64,000 nucleotides of DNA from Lithospermum erythrorhizon. Lineage: Eukaryota; Streptophyta; Magnoliopsida; Boraginales; Boraginaceae. Position 1 is the first letter of the stretch, and each line of letters opens with the position of its first letter. Positions 12,845 through 25,320 of the stretch are shown piece by piece. The translations under genes and the position numbers were made by a program. The stretch lies in NCBI GenBank assembly GCA_019722365.1, contig JADFUC010002150.1, positions 186,001 through 250,000 on the forward strand, given 5' to 3'. The notes below the pieces were generated by a model. The model did no database searches and had not been told where the DNA came from. It saw only the letters and a program-made list of their open reading frames with translations.

Positions 12845-15780
12845 TGTTAGAATCTAGTATGAATTTTACTCGTGATAAAACACCAAATTCATACATCCCG
12901 GATCCTCAAAATAATATATATTAATCTAAAACACATAAATTGCAATATGAATAAAAGAGTTCTTACATTGCAGCGGAAGACGAAATGAAACCAACTCCTC
13001 AGTTGAAAAGTCTCATGTGAATGCCCGTGGCTTCCGATTCTTTGTCAAACACCAAACAATGTCCTCACAGAAATGCCTGCGCGAGGAAGGGTGAATCAGT
13101 AAGACTTGCTAGAGTTGTGAGAAACAAAATTGGAAGAAAATCTCTTTCGATTCTAGGAAGAGGCGACTTTTGAGAGGAGGAGGCAAGAGTTTTCATGAAA
13201 TGAAAAGCCTTAATACTCTTTCTTTAAATACCCAGCTAATTCCACCGTTAAGCTTAAGCTCTTTAAAGAAATCGGTTAACTCGTTAATTTAATTGGGCCG
13301 TTATGTCTTTAATGCATAATGAGTCAACTGAGTGAGTTGTTCATTTTAATTAACTTAACAAGTTAATTAAAATATTAACAGTCCTTTATTGAATAACTTA
13401 TCAAGTTATTCGTCAATTCGATACTTAATTGATTAAACTTGCAAGTTTGAAAGCAATTGATGTTCATCGATATATATTTGACAAATATATATATATTGAG
13501 GCCCATCTCTCAATTCTGAGTCTCGTTAATTTCATGCATGAAATATAATTAGAATATCCTTTGTATGTGTGACGCTTCTAGGCTCGAGATAATAGTAAGT
13601 TGTATAATAATAATAATCGACCAATTACACTATTATTATAGCGATTAATGATGAATCACATGATATTTCCTTAACCCTTAAATTATCATGAGAACCCGGC
13701 GCTGGTAATATTCCGATTACTAAGAGTGGTACTAAGTTCCGATAATCACATTTAGCCAAACTTGGTAAATGAATTGATGCGATTATCGCAGCGGGTATAA
13801 TAAAAAGGAATAGATTTTCATTGATTTCAACTTGTTTGCCAGGCGATTACCGTATAATTCCTTTAATACGGGATGCAAGTGGTAGGCTAACCGTAAAAGT
13901 GTGTTATGAAAGCATACTGACTTTCTACTCAGTATGAGCTGAATAAGCATTTATGGCTTCCCGTAAACTAATCGATGGCTGGCGTATGAGAGGCGAGATC
14001 TTTCCTCGTATATCGAGGGCCGGATAAATCCTCTGATATATCGACATCTGTCGTTATACTACATTTGTGTGATGACGTATATTCGTTATAATCCCAGCTT
14101 AAAGACTTTGGTCATAGTGAAATACAGGAAACTTATATAACATGTAGATAGTTATATATAATGAGTCTAGAATTAATGGAATAACAGAATTCTAAGCAAT
14201 ATCATAGGACATAAATATATATCTTCTATGAATTCGTTTTCGATTAAACCTGACTCAGTCATAGGACCGGCGGCCCATGGTATTGATCTAGTCCTGGCAG
14301 TACTTACGTGATCGAGCTTGATCGCTAATGGTCGCCATGTTAGTCGTATGATGTTGTCGCCCAACTATCGACATCGACGAGGCACTTTGGCTATCTAGGC
14401 TTGAAGAGGTGTAATCAGCAATTCGTGTTGCCTCTCTGAAAACATAGACTAGCCTAGGGATTTAAACTTTTCACTAAATCGAGGATCTGATACATGTATA
14501 TTATATATTTGAGCGACTGTGAAATAAATAATGGTAACTATATGAATGAATTCTGGCGTTCACATAGTTTAGTTAACAATGATTAAAACACAAAGGAACT
14601 TTTGTTTAATCAATTATAACTTATTCGAAAGTGATAAACGCTCCTCTGAACTTTTCCACGTTCGGTTCCTTCATTCGCTTCGTGAAACCAAACTTGGTTG
14701 AATTACGGGAAGGATCTCGACTCCGAGATCGTGCTTAAGAATTCATACATGGATCTTTAAGCTTGCATGAATTAGGTCGTTTCGGGGATATGTAAAAGCG
14801 AAAGAATAGTGATTATAATCGCGTCCTTTGATGGAATACTACTTACAGTTCTTCACGTTAAATGACCGGTCTCTTAACTAAGGAATCATTGATGACTAAG
14901 ATTATCGACATGATCATGCACGACTATGATCAAAATGGGTTTCAAGCGAACTGCTTGAGGTTACATCGGGTAGATTTTTAACCATGACTCGAAATGTTAA
15001 GCAACGTATGTCTTAATCATCATATTCTTTTAACAACATTGCAGCCAAGCGATTCGACTAGTCAAGTTGAAATACTAAGTTCGAGTTTCCTTTTAGTTTA
15101 TTCATGAGCATCTTGAGCTAGGTCTATTATTGAAATTCTTGGCTAATAAGAACTTTCATATATGCAGTATTCATAATGCTACTATAGCGTTGATTCTGAA
15201 GTGAAGATCAACAGCTGATCCGTTCCATGTAACTATAGTTACCTTTATTCTCTTAAAGTTACTACCAAGCGTATTCGAATCAGCAGATACCTTTAGTAAA
15301 GCTTCACAATTCAATCACGGGGTCGTACTACGTCATAGTTGTTGTGGCAATAGCATGACCTTGATCTGACATCTGATGAATCGTATTACTATGTAATAGA
15401 CTTCAACCGCTCTCGTTAATGTGGAATACTTACTTGTGGGATTGGGCACATGCTTGAATTTGTCTTGTCGATAAGAGAATAAATACATTTATAGAGTTTA
15501 ATTTGTATAGATTTCAATCGCCTCGAGCTAATGACATCTTAAACTTAACAAGCAAATGTCATGCAAGCTCGCATATATATAATGTATTTGATTATATGGC
15601 ATATATATCGCATATATGTAGCTAGGCTCACAAATGTACAAGAATCTAATCAACTTCTTATACCTTTTTAAGGTTGTAGGAAGATTTCTTTAACATTTAG
15701 TGTACTAAATTTCATTTATCTGATTCTGGCTCCCACGACCTTTAAGGAGTCAAGGCTCTCGTCACTCTTGATTCTTATTG
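12845..15780. repeat. Second repeat family inserted in the gypsy interior
   Basis: From TGTTAGAATCTAGTATGAAT at 12845 the character changes to AT-rich text unlike the rest of the gypsy interior. The part around 13530-13700 (TTTCATGCATGAAATATAA, then CTAGGCTCGAGATAATA and ATTATCATGAGAACCC) matches 31595-31770 in the same order and orientation, so it is a dispersed repeat present twice here. It starts like an LTR (TGTTAGA). No right-hand boundary or target duplication could be fixed, and only short open frames are present. A copia-type LTR insertion is my best guess. Confidence 0.4.
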
Positions 15781-15786
15781 ATTTTT

Positions 15787-16741
15787 CATGATATCAAAGT
15801 GAGGAATTTTCAAAACCTGGGGTTTGATTCATCGAGTCTATATGAAATACCGCGAGAAATATTAGGTCCACATAATTGGAGTCCATGCAAAACACATTTC
15901 TTGGGCCACGTCGATGGATGGTGATATAAATGACAAGGTTGAGATACCGACCTTATCTTGATCATCCCATTCACAGCAACTCAGAAAGATTCTTAAAGTA
16001 GTTGTAGTCTGGTAGAATCGTACATTACTTAGCTTAAATCAAAACCAAGTGAGGGCCAAATCTCACTTAAGTCTCCTTCTGACAAACAGGCTGCTAAACT
16101 GTTGTAGTCTGAGCAAAAAGCGTACGTTAGCACAATAAATTGCTATCGCTCCCCGAACTTAGAGGCTCGGAGTTATCACGTCGAGTCAACTCTAAAGAAA
16201 AATAGCTACAGCTACTAAGTCTCATGGCTTGATAGCTTATGCATTACAGTTCCACGGGAACATCCACTTAAGTCAATCGTAAAGGTGAAGGCTTCATATT
16301 TCTGTCTAGGTTGTGAAGTAAGTCAAGTAGTCCCCAATATAGGCCAGGAGATCGAGTCGAGACTTCGAGATCGAGTCAGCCGCGTGACACGGGGAATACG
16401 CTGCTAAGGCTCCCGGGCCGGACCATATCGAGTCCGGACCCGATGCAGAGTCCATGAAGACTAGGACACGTATCCGGTTCATAGAGCTCTTATCCGTCAA
16501 ATCCAAAGTCAAATAAAATTCGAGTCGGCTCGAATCAAGTCGAGGCTCGTACAGCTCTATCCAAAGACAGTCAGTGTCGAGTCGGCGTCGCTCGAATTGT
16601 CAGAAGCGGCGGCAGGGATCATAGTTTAGACGGTCGATCTCTTGATTTGATAAAACTTTGTATTGAGGAATTTTCCTACAGGTGAATTTTTATTTATACC
16701 CCTAAAATAAATAATAAAAATTCTTCTTTGCATTACAATCA
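15787..16741 (+). repeat. 3' LTR of the gypsy-like element (recognisable part)
   Basis: It matches 7910-8845 in order: GGGTTTGATTC, ATAAATGACAAGGTTG, TAAATCAAAACCAAGTGAGG, AATAAATTGCTAT and the terminal AATAATAAAAATTCTTCTTT. It ends in CA at 16741, only 80 bp before the copia element. Similarity to the earlier half of the 5' LTR could not be followed left of about 15787, so this copy is truncated or overwritten by the inserted repeat. Confidence 0.65.
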
Positions 16742-16821
16742 TAAAATTGAATTATTAAACATTAAAAATTATTTGGATAAGATTAATTTAACATAAAAAT
16801 TGCATTATTTTAAATTATTAA

Positions 16822-16995
16822 TGTTATGAATAGTTAGCTAATTAGTGGATGTCGTCGAGCAGCTGAATTATAGGGAAGAGTTACTTGTCGGTCTAGCTTG
16901 TGAAGCTAAATAGGCACCACATGTATTATGTTTATTAATGAATAAAATCTCTCTTCTCTACCGTTACTGCTTTCTTTATAGTTATATTTATAGCA
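16822..16995 (+). repeat. 5' LTR of the copia element
   Basis: It begins TGTTATGAATAGTTAGCTAA and ends TTATATTTATAGCA. It is preceded by ATTAA at 16817-16821. It aligns over its length with 25136-25320, including GTGGATGTC, GGGAAGA, the CATGTATTATGT segment and AATGAATAAAAT. Confidence 0.85.
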
Positions 16996-19019
16996 ACGTT
17001 ATCATTAGCGTCCAGTTCTCGGCGAGTTGAGTTATCTAGTAATCATTGATTGTATGAGTACGCTCCTACTTAGTGTATTTATATATAACGTAGTATATGT
17101 TTTAGATTAATGATTCACATGTTTGATTTTATGGTCATTAATAAAATGCATGAAATATTAAATTCATAAATATGAGTTCTAACTCTGTTATTCCTTATTA
17201 TTGAACCCTTTTTTATACTATGTAATATGCTCCATAGTAATCTGATTGATATACTTCATTGTAATCCAATTTATCAACCACATAATTTCTTTTTCATTGT
17301 TGGTATAAGATACGGAGTATTTGGTAACATGAATTATGAAGCCTATATAAATTGTGGATTTTTCTTTGGGAATATGAGTGAACTCTTTAAAGAATAATCG
17401 TGTATTTTACGTTTTGAGTATTGCTCAGTGGGTAGCCACAATAAAGAATGTCGTGTATGTTTCATTTATTAGGTGTGCTTGAAAATTGAGACTTTATGTT
17501 TCATTAGAATTTGAAACCTTAAATTGTGACATTAGAGATAAACTTCATTTTGAAGTTTTATCTTTAATATTTTATCCTTTTTGTAAAATAAATTATTTTG
17601 ACTTGTTTTGAAATAATAATTTATTAATAAAAGTGACAATATACGTCGATTGACCGATATTTTCTAATCCCATATTTATTTATCGTGAGTTCATTGATGA
17701 CTCACCGTCGATTAACTTGGGACACGATTCTAGTCCATGTTATCTACCGTAGAATTCATTAAATTACCATCGGTAGGCTGGACACATTTATAATCTGTTT
17801 TATCCCCAATGGGATTCACGGAATGTCTTCTCGGGTTCATTAATGCTTATACACATGTCAAAGGTCATGTATTTTGAGTCGAAGACTAGTTCAAAATACT
17901 TGTGGTTAATGATGATAAAATGATCTAAAGTTAGATTATGAAAAAGGGGTGGTGTCGCGTCCGTGAATGCCTTTTATATCGTTCATTACAGTATGTTTTG
18001 ATAATAGGTTTTACGCTAGTGAAGTCGAGTGGAGCCATATTGTGGATACGCTTTGGTCTTTCCCTTGCGACCTACGATTTCGCATGGTTCCCGTATATGC
18101 GGTTGGGGTGGTGCAGCGTCCGTGGATACCCTTTAGGTCTTTTCACTTGAATATTTCTACATGGGTTTCGAGCTTCGAGTTGAGGGTGGTCTTGCTGATA
18201 GTGTATTCCCCGCTTTTAGGTCGTCTGTTTTCCTTGTCGAGCCACGGATGAAGATGGTGCTTGGCCCTTTGCGGTTTAAAGCCTTGAAATGCAAATTATA
18301 GATCGTAGTCGAGGTGCTTGAGAGGTCGGAAGAGTTGACATATGCCAAATATTTAATAATAATCGTCAATTTGGAAGGCTGGTTGAGGAAGATCGGGGTT
18401 TAGAATTGACAACCGTCTAAATTAAGGGTTTTAGATATTCAGGAAGAATTTCTATGATTGCCATTATTTTGAAAATAATATGAAATCGTATGAGTTCATA
18501 TAATTGAAATATCTGGTCAGTTACATAAATTGAGCTTTATGAATTTGATTACTCTTGATTTCTTGAAGATAACCTGACGAATCAAATCACAATATGATAT
18601 AATTAAAAAATTAATTGAATGCCAGGAAATTTGGCGTATGGAATCTCTAAATGAACAAATTTATATGAAAGATGTATTGTATGCCTCTAGTGAATGATGA
18701 ATTGAATCACTATACATCATATGCTATCTTGGAGCATGGATAATTTGCTTCACACAAATATTTTGTTACATGTTGCATAAAGTTGCTAGTGTTGAAGTGG
18801 TAGTATTTTAAATGCATTGATTTCTAGTAACAATAAAGGATAATCATTACATCCACTGAATGAGTGACTATTAGCGTATATAAATTGATTATCGATCTAT
18901 ATATATCAAGAAAGAGTTAATATTTATCAAAGAATATTAAAAAGTCAATTGATGAACGAGAATAACTAAAATATTTGTTACTGAAGTAACACGTATATAT
19001 TATTAAAATACATTTTATC

Positions 19020-19090
19020 AAACAAGAAGTTTGATTATTTGGCATGACAGTTAGACCCATTACGGATGGGTTATGATCTGAAATAATGAA
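19020..19090 (+). pseudogene. GAG-pre-integrase remnant (copia)
   Basis: The reading TTTGGCATGACAGTTAGACC followed by CATTACGGATGGG gives WHD-x-x-(stop/shift)-H-x-GW. This is a damaged form of the WHxRLGHPG motif that opens the copia pre-integrase domain. A stop codon lies inside the motif. Confidence 0.5.
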
Positions 19091-20949
19091 TTTGAAATTT
19101 GATTAGCGACTTCATTAAAGAGTCAACAAATTATTGAGTTTAAAAGGCTTTTATGTGAGATAAATGTGTTGTAAACTCATTGAGCGATTGGGGCATGTTA
19201 AATTCATGCGATACCGTCAGTGTCGTTGAGAAATATTATTACATGTAGTGTCACTTGTTCGCATCAAGCCAAATTATCATAGAACTCCTCCAATATAATT
19301 GGTTTGGTCAGAAACCAAATATTTTACCCTCCAATTATACGTGTATCGTATATTACCAAGAGTATGCACAAATGTTGATTTTTGAATACTTATTATACCC
19401 AAAAGGTATATACATCCATATACTATTATACCCGGAAGGTATGTAATTAAAGTAATAGAAACATCTATAGAATTAAAGTAAGTTTTCATTGTGATGTATC
19501 CAATATTTTGAACATTGTGATATATCCTAAACTACTTTGATCGCAAGATGAATAAATATGAGCTTAGAATATCCAAGCTATCTGATCCTCGAAGATGAAT
19601 AAATATGAACTAGAAGTTCGAGAGAAGTTCGAATAATATGAGCAGTTGAGGGATAATATGAACGGAGAAGTTCACTGCAAACAAAATATCGACCTCAAGA
19701 TATTATTGAAATTATATACGGTTGTAAACACTCAAAATAGAGTGAAAGTTTCACGAAGAACCATTGTAGGTCAAATAGTTTCACCCATCCAAATTCTAAA
19801 GAAGAATATTTAAAGATGGTCTATAAGATGACTACTTCGGAAGAAATAAATGAATAATATATCTCATGAATATTTTAAAAGGTATAATAAATATAAAGAG
19901 AACATACACATACAGAAATTCATGAATGCAATGAAGTCTCAATTATCATGAATATGGTGGAACTACATGGAAAGATTGTCGGGCAATGAATATTGAGCAT
20001 GTGAAGAGTTCTATATGATGAAAGCAATATGAGGATCATAAGTCTATCTCCGCTTGGTGAGTAGAAATATGTTTATGAATGGCCCAAAGAGAAAAGAGCC
20101 TTGTCAGTAAGGAAACTCACTCGCTGATGTAAGTGAGAAATTTAGATTTGAAGTCTAACGAAGGCGACTAGTGCGAAGTATTGATATACGTGAGAATAAA
20201 TGACATATGATTTGTCTTGTAAAAGCACTAAATGAGTTATAAGGTGATGCATACGCCTTTGATAGAGAGAGGTATCAAAATAATATATGTTTGGTAGCGA
20301 CAAAAATATAACCTTTTGATATGCGTACTTGATTTATGATATAAATGCTAAGAAATGAGTATCATGACATGTATAAGATTTATGATGCTAGAAGCACATA
20401 TTTTATGATGCCGAGGCACATATTTATTCGGAGAGCTTAACTCACTTCGAGGTTAATTATGAGAAATATTTGAATATATTTAAATCCATTCAAGAAGATG
20501 GATTCTGAGTTTAATGCATTATTAGATATTCATTTGCATTTTATATATTGCATGAATATCTGAAGTCTGTCATTAGAGTGTCATACATGTTAAGTTTGAC
20601 TATATTATGTCTTATGTGATTATGATTTATTTATTTGCTTATTATGTGGCATGAAATATTTGAATTATCGGTGTATATTTGGTTTTGATATTACATATTT
20701 TTTTGATATTACATATTAATGATTGAGTTATTTATCATGTTGATGTCTGAATAGTCATGAATCCAGGTATAACATAGACTCGAGAAGAGTTACGAGATGA
20801 CTAGAATTATCGTGACTATGTTAGTGAGAAAACTCACTACTTGAGTTCTCGATTGCTAGATTAATAAGTCTCACAAATGGATTTGGAAAGAAATACCTTG
20901 TGATGGTATGACTCATATGCGTGTAATAACATTTATTCTGAAAAAAAAA

Positions 20950-23410
20950 AATTAAATTTTAGGTCATTGATTGGGACAGGGATAGTATAAATAATCTCGA
21001 TGATAATATTATTTAAGTAAATTTTTTAGCGGATTACATTTATAATTTAGTAGTTTTGCCATGGAATATTTATCTTTGGAATCGGGTTCGTGGAGATTTA
21101 AGAATACGATAAGTCTTAAAGCCGTCGGACTCAGTTTTTAAATGTCTATCGACAACATCTTTTCGCGTCGTCATAATCAAGTTCATCTTCTTCCTTTCTT
21201 ACTACTCCCCAGGGCAATGCCTCCCTTAAAAATTTCATTTCCATTCTATAACTGATTGTCAACAGCTAGTCGGTTGTAGAATATCTTTCTCATCAATTCT
21301 CTTGAGTTAAGGTAAGAAATTTAGTCTTTCGAGATATTTCTTGGGTTTTGACATAGTTATTGACTTTTAGTTGACTTTTCCATAATTCAATTTTATGATG
21401 ATTCTAAGTATGTTATGGGTTTTTATGATGTATAAGAAGTGTAATTCATGATTTAGAGGTTGTTTGAGGACGTTATGGCCGAGTTGACTTTTTAGGTTTT
21501 AGTTGACTTTTTGGGTTGATATTTTTATAAGACTTTAAATGTGTAGGAGGTTATATTGGGACCTTAATGTAAACTATTAATGATGTTAAATTAGTGATTT
21601 AAATTGATTAAAAAGAAGTTATGTCGAAAAAGTGTTAATTCAAGTTGAGTTATAATTGATATTTGAATTATAGGTTGTTAATTAGGGACTGTGATTAATT
21701 AAATGACTTATAAGTTGATTTGAAATGTTAAAGTATTAAAAGATGGAATTTTAGCGAGTCGATTGGGTTGTGTCCGATGAGATTATAATTCGATAGTTGT
21801 CCGTCGTATTGAACCGTTTGGAAATAGTTCCACTAAGAGTTGATTTATTTATCTTCTAGAGCGCCCGGTATAGTAATGAGTGTGATTATAATTTAAGATT
21901 GTTGTTTAGCGTTGATCGTGGAAAAGGCGATTAGCAGTTATCTTTAAGAGGTTTTGCATTAGCTAGCAGAGGTGAGTACTTATCTCGCAGATTGTTACTT
22001 GCTAAATTACTTACTTTAAATTTGCTTGAACATGTTATTGTGATATGATTATGTAGAGAATGATATACATGTTATTATGATATGATTATGTAGAGTGAAA
22101 TATCGTATTGTGTGTTATGATTACATTGAATGACACATGTAATTGATATATGATTATGTGATTATATTACGTAGGCGTTGAGGTGAGGTAAGTAATAAGC
22201 TTGAACTCCCAATATATTTCGATTTATGTGGCACTTGTCGGCCTTTATGATTCTGTGGCCTTGTCGGCGATTGTGTTTGACTACGATTGTGAGATGTTTT
22301 AGCTATGTGCTTGGATATTGTTTGGGAGTAAGTATTTGGTTATTGAGAGGTGATGGTTAGAGTTATGTATGACTTGAGGTGACTTAGTGTCGAGTTTGAC
22401 TTTATGTTGGGATGATTAGGGGTTAGGTGACTCTTTCGCTTGCAGGGATATCTTGACGACCCTGTGCACTTATACTTAGTGTATAAGTGCGGTGTACTAT
22501 ATCTTGGTGTATAGGCGGTGTGCCTTATACTTTGTGTATAAGTGCGATCGCCTTATACTGTGTATAAATGCGGTTTTGGCGCCTCTTTGCGGTATAAGTG
22601 CGGGGGTGATATTGATTAGTCCATTCCTGAGGTAGGCGGATTGAGCATATGTAGCGTTAGAGGTTGGTATCTTGTTGGGATATAGAGAGATAGGAGGTTT
22701 GATGACTAGAGTTTTAGTCGTTGTTGAGTCTCTTGATTTGCTTTTACGGAATTGTGTGTTTCTTTAAAGGCTTTCTATTATATCTTAAATGTATTATGTC
22801 TCGGATTTCTATGGAATCATGTTGTATGACCTTTTTAGGTGATCTGAATATATGTATTTCGTTCATATTTGACTATTATATTATTGATTGACTCGTTCCG
22901 TATGGTAAGTTCACCCATGTTAAGTTTCACTAAGTCTTCGCGGCTTACACCCACTTTTCGCATTGACATTTCATTTGTGCGAGGTTGTCGGGCAGTTGGT
23001 GAGGCTGTTTGAGAGTTTTTTGTTTGAGTGGTGAGTGAGCGCCGATTGGCGGAAGGTCACCAGCGGTCTGATTTTGATGTGTTGTCATTTGTTTTGATTG
23101 TTGTATTTTCCTTTTGAAACTTTAGCGTAAATTTGTTGTCGTTGTATTGAGGATACGGTATGTATCATCTTTTGTAGCGCTTGTCGGCATTCTTTATTTT
23201 GGGATATGTTATTGTATATATATGGGTTGGTGGTTTGATATCAGGCGATGGATTATAAATTTTAAAGCTGTTTTTGATTTGAAGCTTGGTGGCAGTCACT
23301 TTGGATGAAACAAATTGTGTTTCAAAGCTGAGTCGTCCGTCGGTTTGGTGACTCACGGTGTTCGATTTTTGACTCACCTTTCAGGCGGCGACTTTGGGGT
23401 GGAGTGGGTC
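20950..23410 (+). mobile_element. Gypsy-LTR-like insertion inside the copia element
   Basis: This block separates the pre-integrase region from the reverse transcriptase of the copia element and has a different texture. Typical gypsy LTR features are visible: GTTGACTTTT-rich text near 21360-21500, a GC-richer tract with (CCTTGTCGGC)-like and ATAAGTGCGG repeats at 22.2-22.6 kb, AGTTTCACTAAGTCTTCG at 22923, and a terminal GGCGACTTTGGGGTGG at 23385-23400. No coding domain is present, so a solo LTR is likely. I could not identify its exact ends or a target duplication. Confidence 0.4.
22469..22605. repeat. Tandem array of about 28-bp units
   Basis: Five imperfect units starting near 22469, 22497, 22524, 22552 and 22581 share the core TATACTTTGTGTATAAGTGC followed by GG. 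Each unit also contains a small palindrome (TATAC...GTATA). It lies in the LTR-like block; such short arrays are common in gypsy LTRs. Confidence 0.75.
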
Positions 23411-23889
23411 TAATCACGAATCGCTTGAACTTTGAATATATGAAACATGATAAATGTTTCATCTCCAAACAAATGAGATTCATAGGACACCAACTAGTAT
23501 CTCGTTTGAAAGATATGAACTTGGTCTGGTACTTCTAATGTATTGCTTACAAGCGATACGTGATTACATAATCATCTGATATTGACAAGCAGCTTGTAGC
23601 GTTATTTGGATTACTTGAATAATCTAAGCGATGATTTCAGCGGGGGAGATATGATATCGAATGATGATCTACGTCATGGGGAGATCGATATGCATTGTAC
23701 TCTTTTTCCTTAAAAGCTAAGTTTTCCAGCTGTATTTTCTTGGTAAGGTTTTTAATGAGACAATTACTTGAAGCATATCTAAAGAGAAATATAGTCTTTT
23801 GTTTTACTAGGTTTTTATCCCACGGGGTTTTCCTAGTGACTATTTAACAAAAGATGGTTATATGAATGATCTTACATGGCATTGTATTT

Positions 23890-24116
23890 ACATGTAAAGA
23901 TCGGGAGAAAAGTTTATGAAAATGACCATTTATGTTTATGACTTAAATATTATTGGAACTCTTGAAGAGCTTTCAAAAGCTGTAAACTGCTTAAAGAAGG
24001 AATTTGAAATGAAAAGATCTCGGACAAACAAAATTTTGTCTTGGTACCAAATAGATCACTTGAGTAAAAGGAATATTTGTATGTCGAAAACTATGAAAAG
24101 TCTTAAAATAATTTAG
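23890..24116 (+). pseudogene. Copia reverse transcriptase remnant
   Basis: The frame from 23916 reads MKMTIYVYDLNIIGTLEEL, then KAVNCLKKEFEMK. This is the copia reverse transcriptase palm, normally YVDDLNIIGTPEEL. The catalytic YVDD has become YVYD, which would remove a metal-binding aspartate. Just upstream, a KDGYMNDLTWHCIY-type stretch matches the preceding part of the domain in another frame. The fragment ends at a stop at 24114. Confidence 0.85.
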
Positions 24117-24368
24117 CATGGATAAGTCAGCGTCCGTTGAGCACCCCGATGGTTGTGAGATCATTTAGATGTGAGCAAGGCCCATTAGGGCCTAAAAGAA
24201 AATAATGAAGAACTACTTGATGCAATTACGCTTATTTAAATGCTTGTTGGAGTATTTAATGTATCTTTACTTGAGTAAATACAGACCGGACTTATCATTT
24301 ATTTGTTAATCTATTAGCGAAGATATAGTTAACGCCAACTTCGTAGGCATTGGAATGGAGTTAAACAA

Positions 24369-24721
24369 GTGCTTACGTTCTGTAGAAGTGTGATGGATAT
24401 GGTGTTGTTCTATTCAAATGCACTCCAAATTGGAGCTAATCGGCCAGGATATCGCGTGCGGGATATCTATCGTCCCCGTAATGGAAGATCTGAGGCTGGA
24501 TATTTATTTACTAGTGGTGGAGCGGCTATTTCATGGCGATCTATAAGAAACAAACTTCAGCTGACTCGTCATTCAATTCATCTTTGAAATATTGGCTGAA
24601 AGCAGTAAATGAATGCGTTTGGCTAGAAGCTGTGATCCATCGTATCCAAAATACGTGTGGATTGTGCCGAAGAAGTTGGTCAAGCGACCTGTATGAAGAT
24701 AATTACGTGTGTATTCTGTAG
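24369..24721 (+). pseudogene. Copia RNase H remnant
   Basis: Two overlapping frames carry the pieces. The frame to 24587 has YRPRNGRSEAGYLFTSGG then AAISWRS; the frame from 24533 has NECVWLEAVIHRIQNTCGL. Together they match the copia RNase H stretch (GRSQTGYLF...AISWRS...ECVWL...), but a frame change and divergence separate them. The segment then runs into a tail region before the 3' LTR. Confidence 0.8.
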
Positions 24722-25135
24722 GTTAAAGGAAGAGATATATCAAGGAGATAGGAAACAAGCATTTAAAATTCTTGTACATGATGCTTGAAAAGAATGGTTA
24801 AATCGATGTCAGAAGCCAAATTCGATCTTTGTAATATCGCGAGATATATTATTTAAGTCCTCCACCACCAGCATTCGAGAAATTATCCAAAATGATGGGA
24901 CTACGAGATCGAAAGTCAAGCGATGCGGTCGCTGAGGGGATTAATGCAGCGTTGTACTCTTTTGTGTCGAGTTTTGTGTCCCAAATTGAATTTCACTGTG
25001 GGTTTTAATGAGGCGGCATTATAGCGTATGTTGAGAATAATTCACTCTTTTTTTCTTCGCTAGGTTTTTTATCTGAGAAGGGTTTTAAAGTAAGATTTGT
25101 GGGCGTGTCTCTTATGATTGAGCTTGTCCAAAGAG

Positions 25136-25320
25136 TGTTATGAATAGTTATCTAATTGAGTGGATGTCAATCGAACTAGTTGCAGATTATAGGGGAAGAA
25201 TTCTTTGTTAATTTTATAAACTTGTGAGCGCATAAATAGGCATAGCCTCATGTATTATGTATATAATGAATAAAATTTACATTTACTGCATTCTACTTTA
25301 GTATAGTTATATTTATAGCA
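25136..25320 (+). repeat. 3' LTR of the copia element
   Basis: It begins TGTTATGAATAGTTATCTAA and ends ATATTTATAGCA, followed directly by ATTAA at 25321-25325. It matches the 5' LTR apart from small indels and substitutions. Confidence 0.85.

Larger units (their letters stand above)
7083..16741 (+). mobile_element. Decayed Ty3/gypsy-like LTR retrotransposon
   Basis: Two direct copies of the same LTR bracket about 7 kb. The LTR ends match: ACCCCTAGATAAATAATAAA before 8845 and ACCCCTAAAATAAATAATAA before 16741, each followed by TTCTTCTTT and a CA terminus. Just inside the 5' LTR lies TGTAGCACGCCCGGTGGGAA, which looks like a tRNA primer-binding site close to the TGGCACGCCCGGTGGGAC type seen in plant gypsy elements. 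The interior has only short open frames: 10.65-10.91 kb includes a lysine-rich, gag-like stretch (AKYYKKKGKSQQDE), and I see no intact protease, reverse transcriptase or integrase motif. The 5' boundary is inferred from similarity to the inverted copy at 27.6-29.5 kb. Superfamily rests on LTR length and primer site, so it is an inference. Confidence 0.65.
16822..25320 (+). mobile_element. Decayed Ty1/copia LTR retrotransposon with target duplication
   Basis: Short direct LTRs (16822-16995 and 25136-25320) both begin TGTTATGAATAGTTA and end in TATTTATAGCA. The five bases before the left LTR and after the right LTR are both ATTAA, a perfect target-site duplication. After the 5' LTR, GTTATCATTAGCG resembles a worn initiator-Met primer site (TGGTATCAGAGC type). 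Domain remnants follow copia order: a GAG-pre-integrase motif near 19030, reverse transcriptase near 23.9 kb and RNase H near 24.45 kb. All are broken by stops and frameshifts, so it cannot make its own proteins. Foreign repeat DNA interrupts it at about 20.95-23.41 kb. Confidence 0.85.

Noticed and set aside
22469..22605. 28-bp array as a CRISPR-like array
   Set aside because: The units abut without unique spacers, there are no associated genes, and the context is an LTR in a plant nuclear genome.
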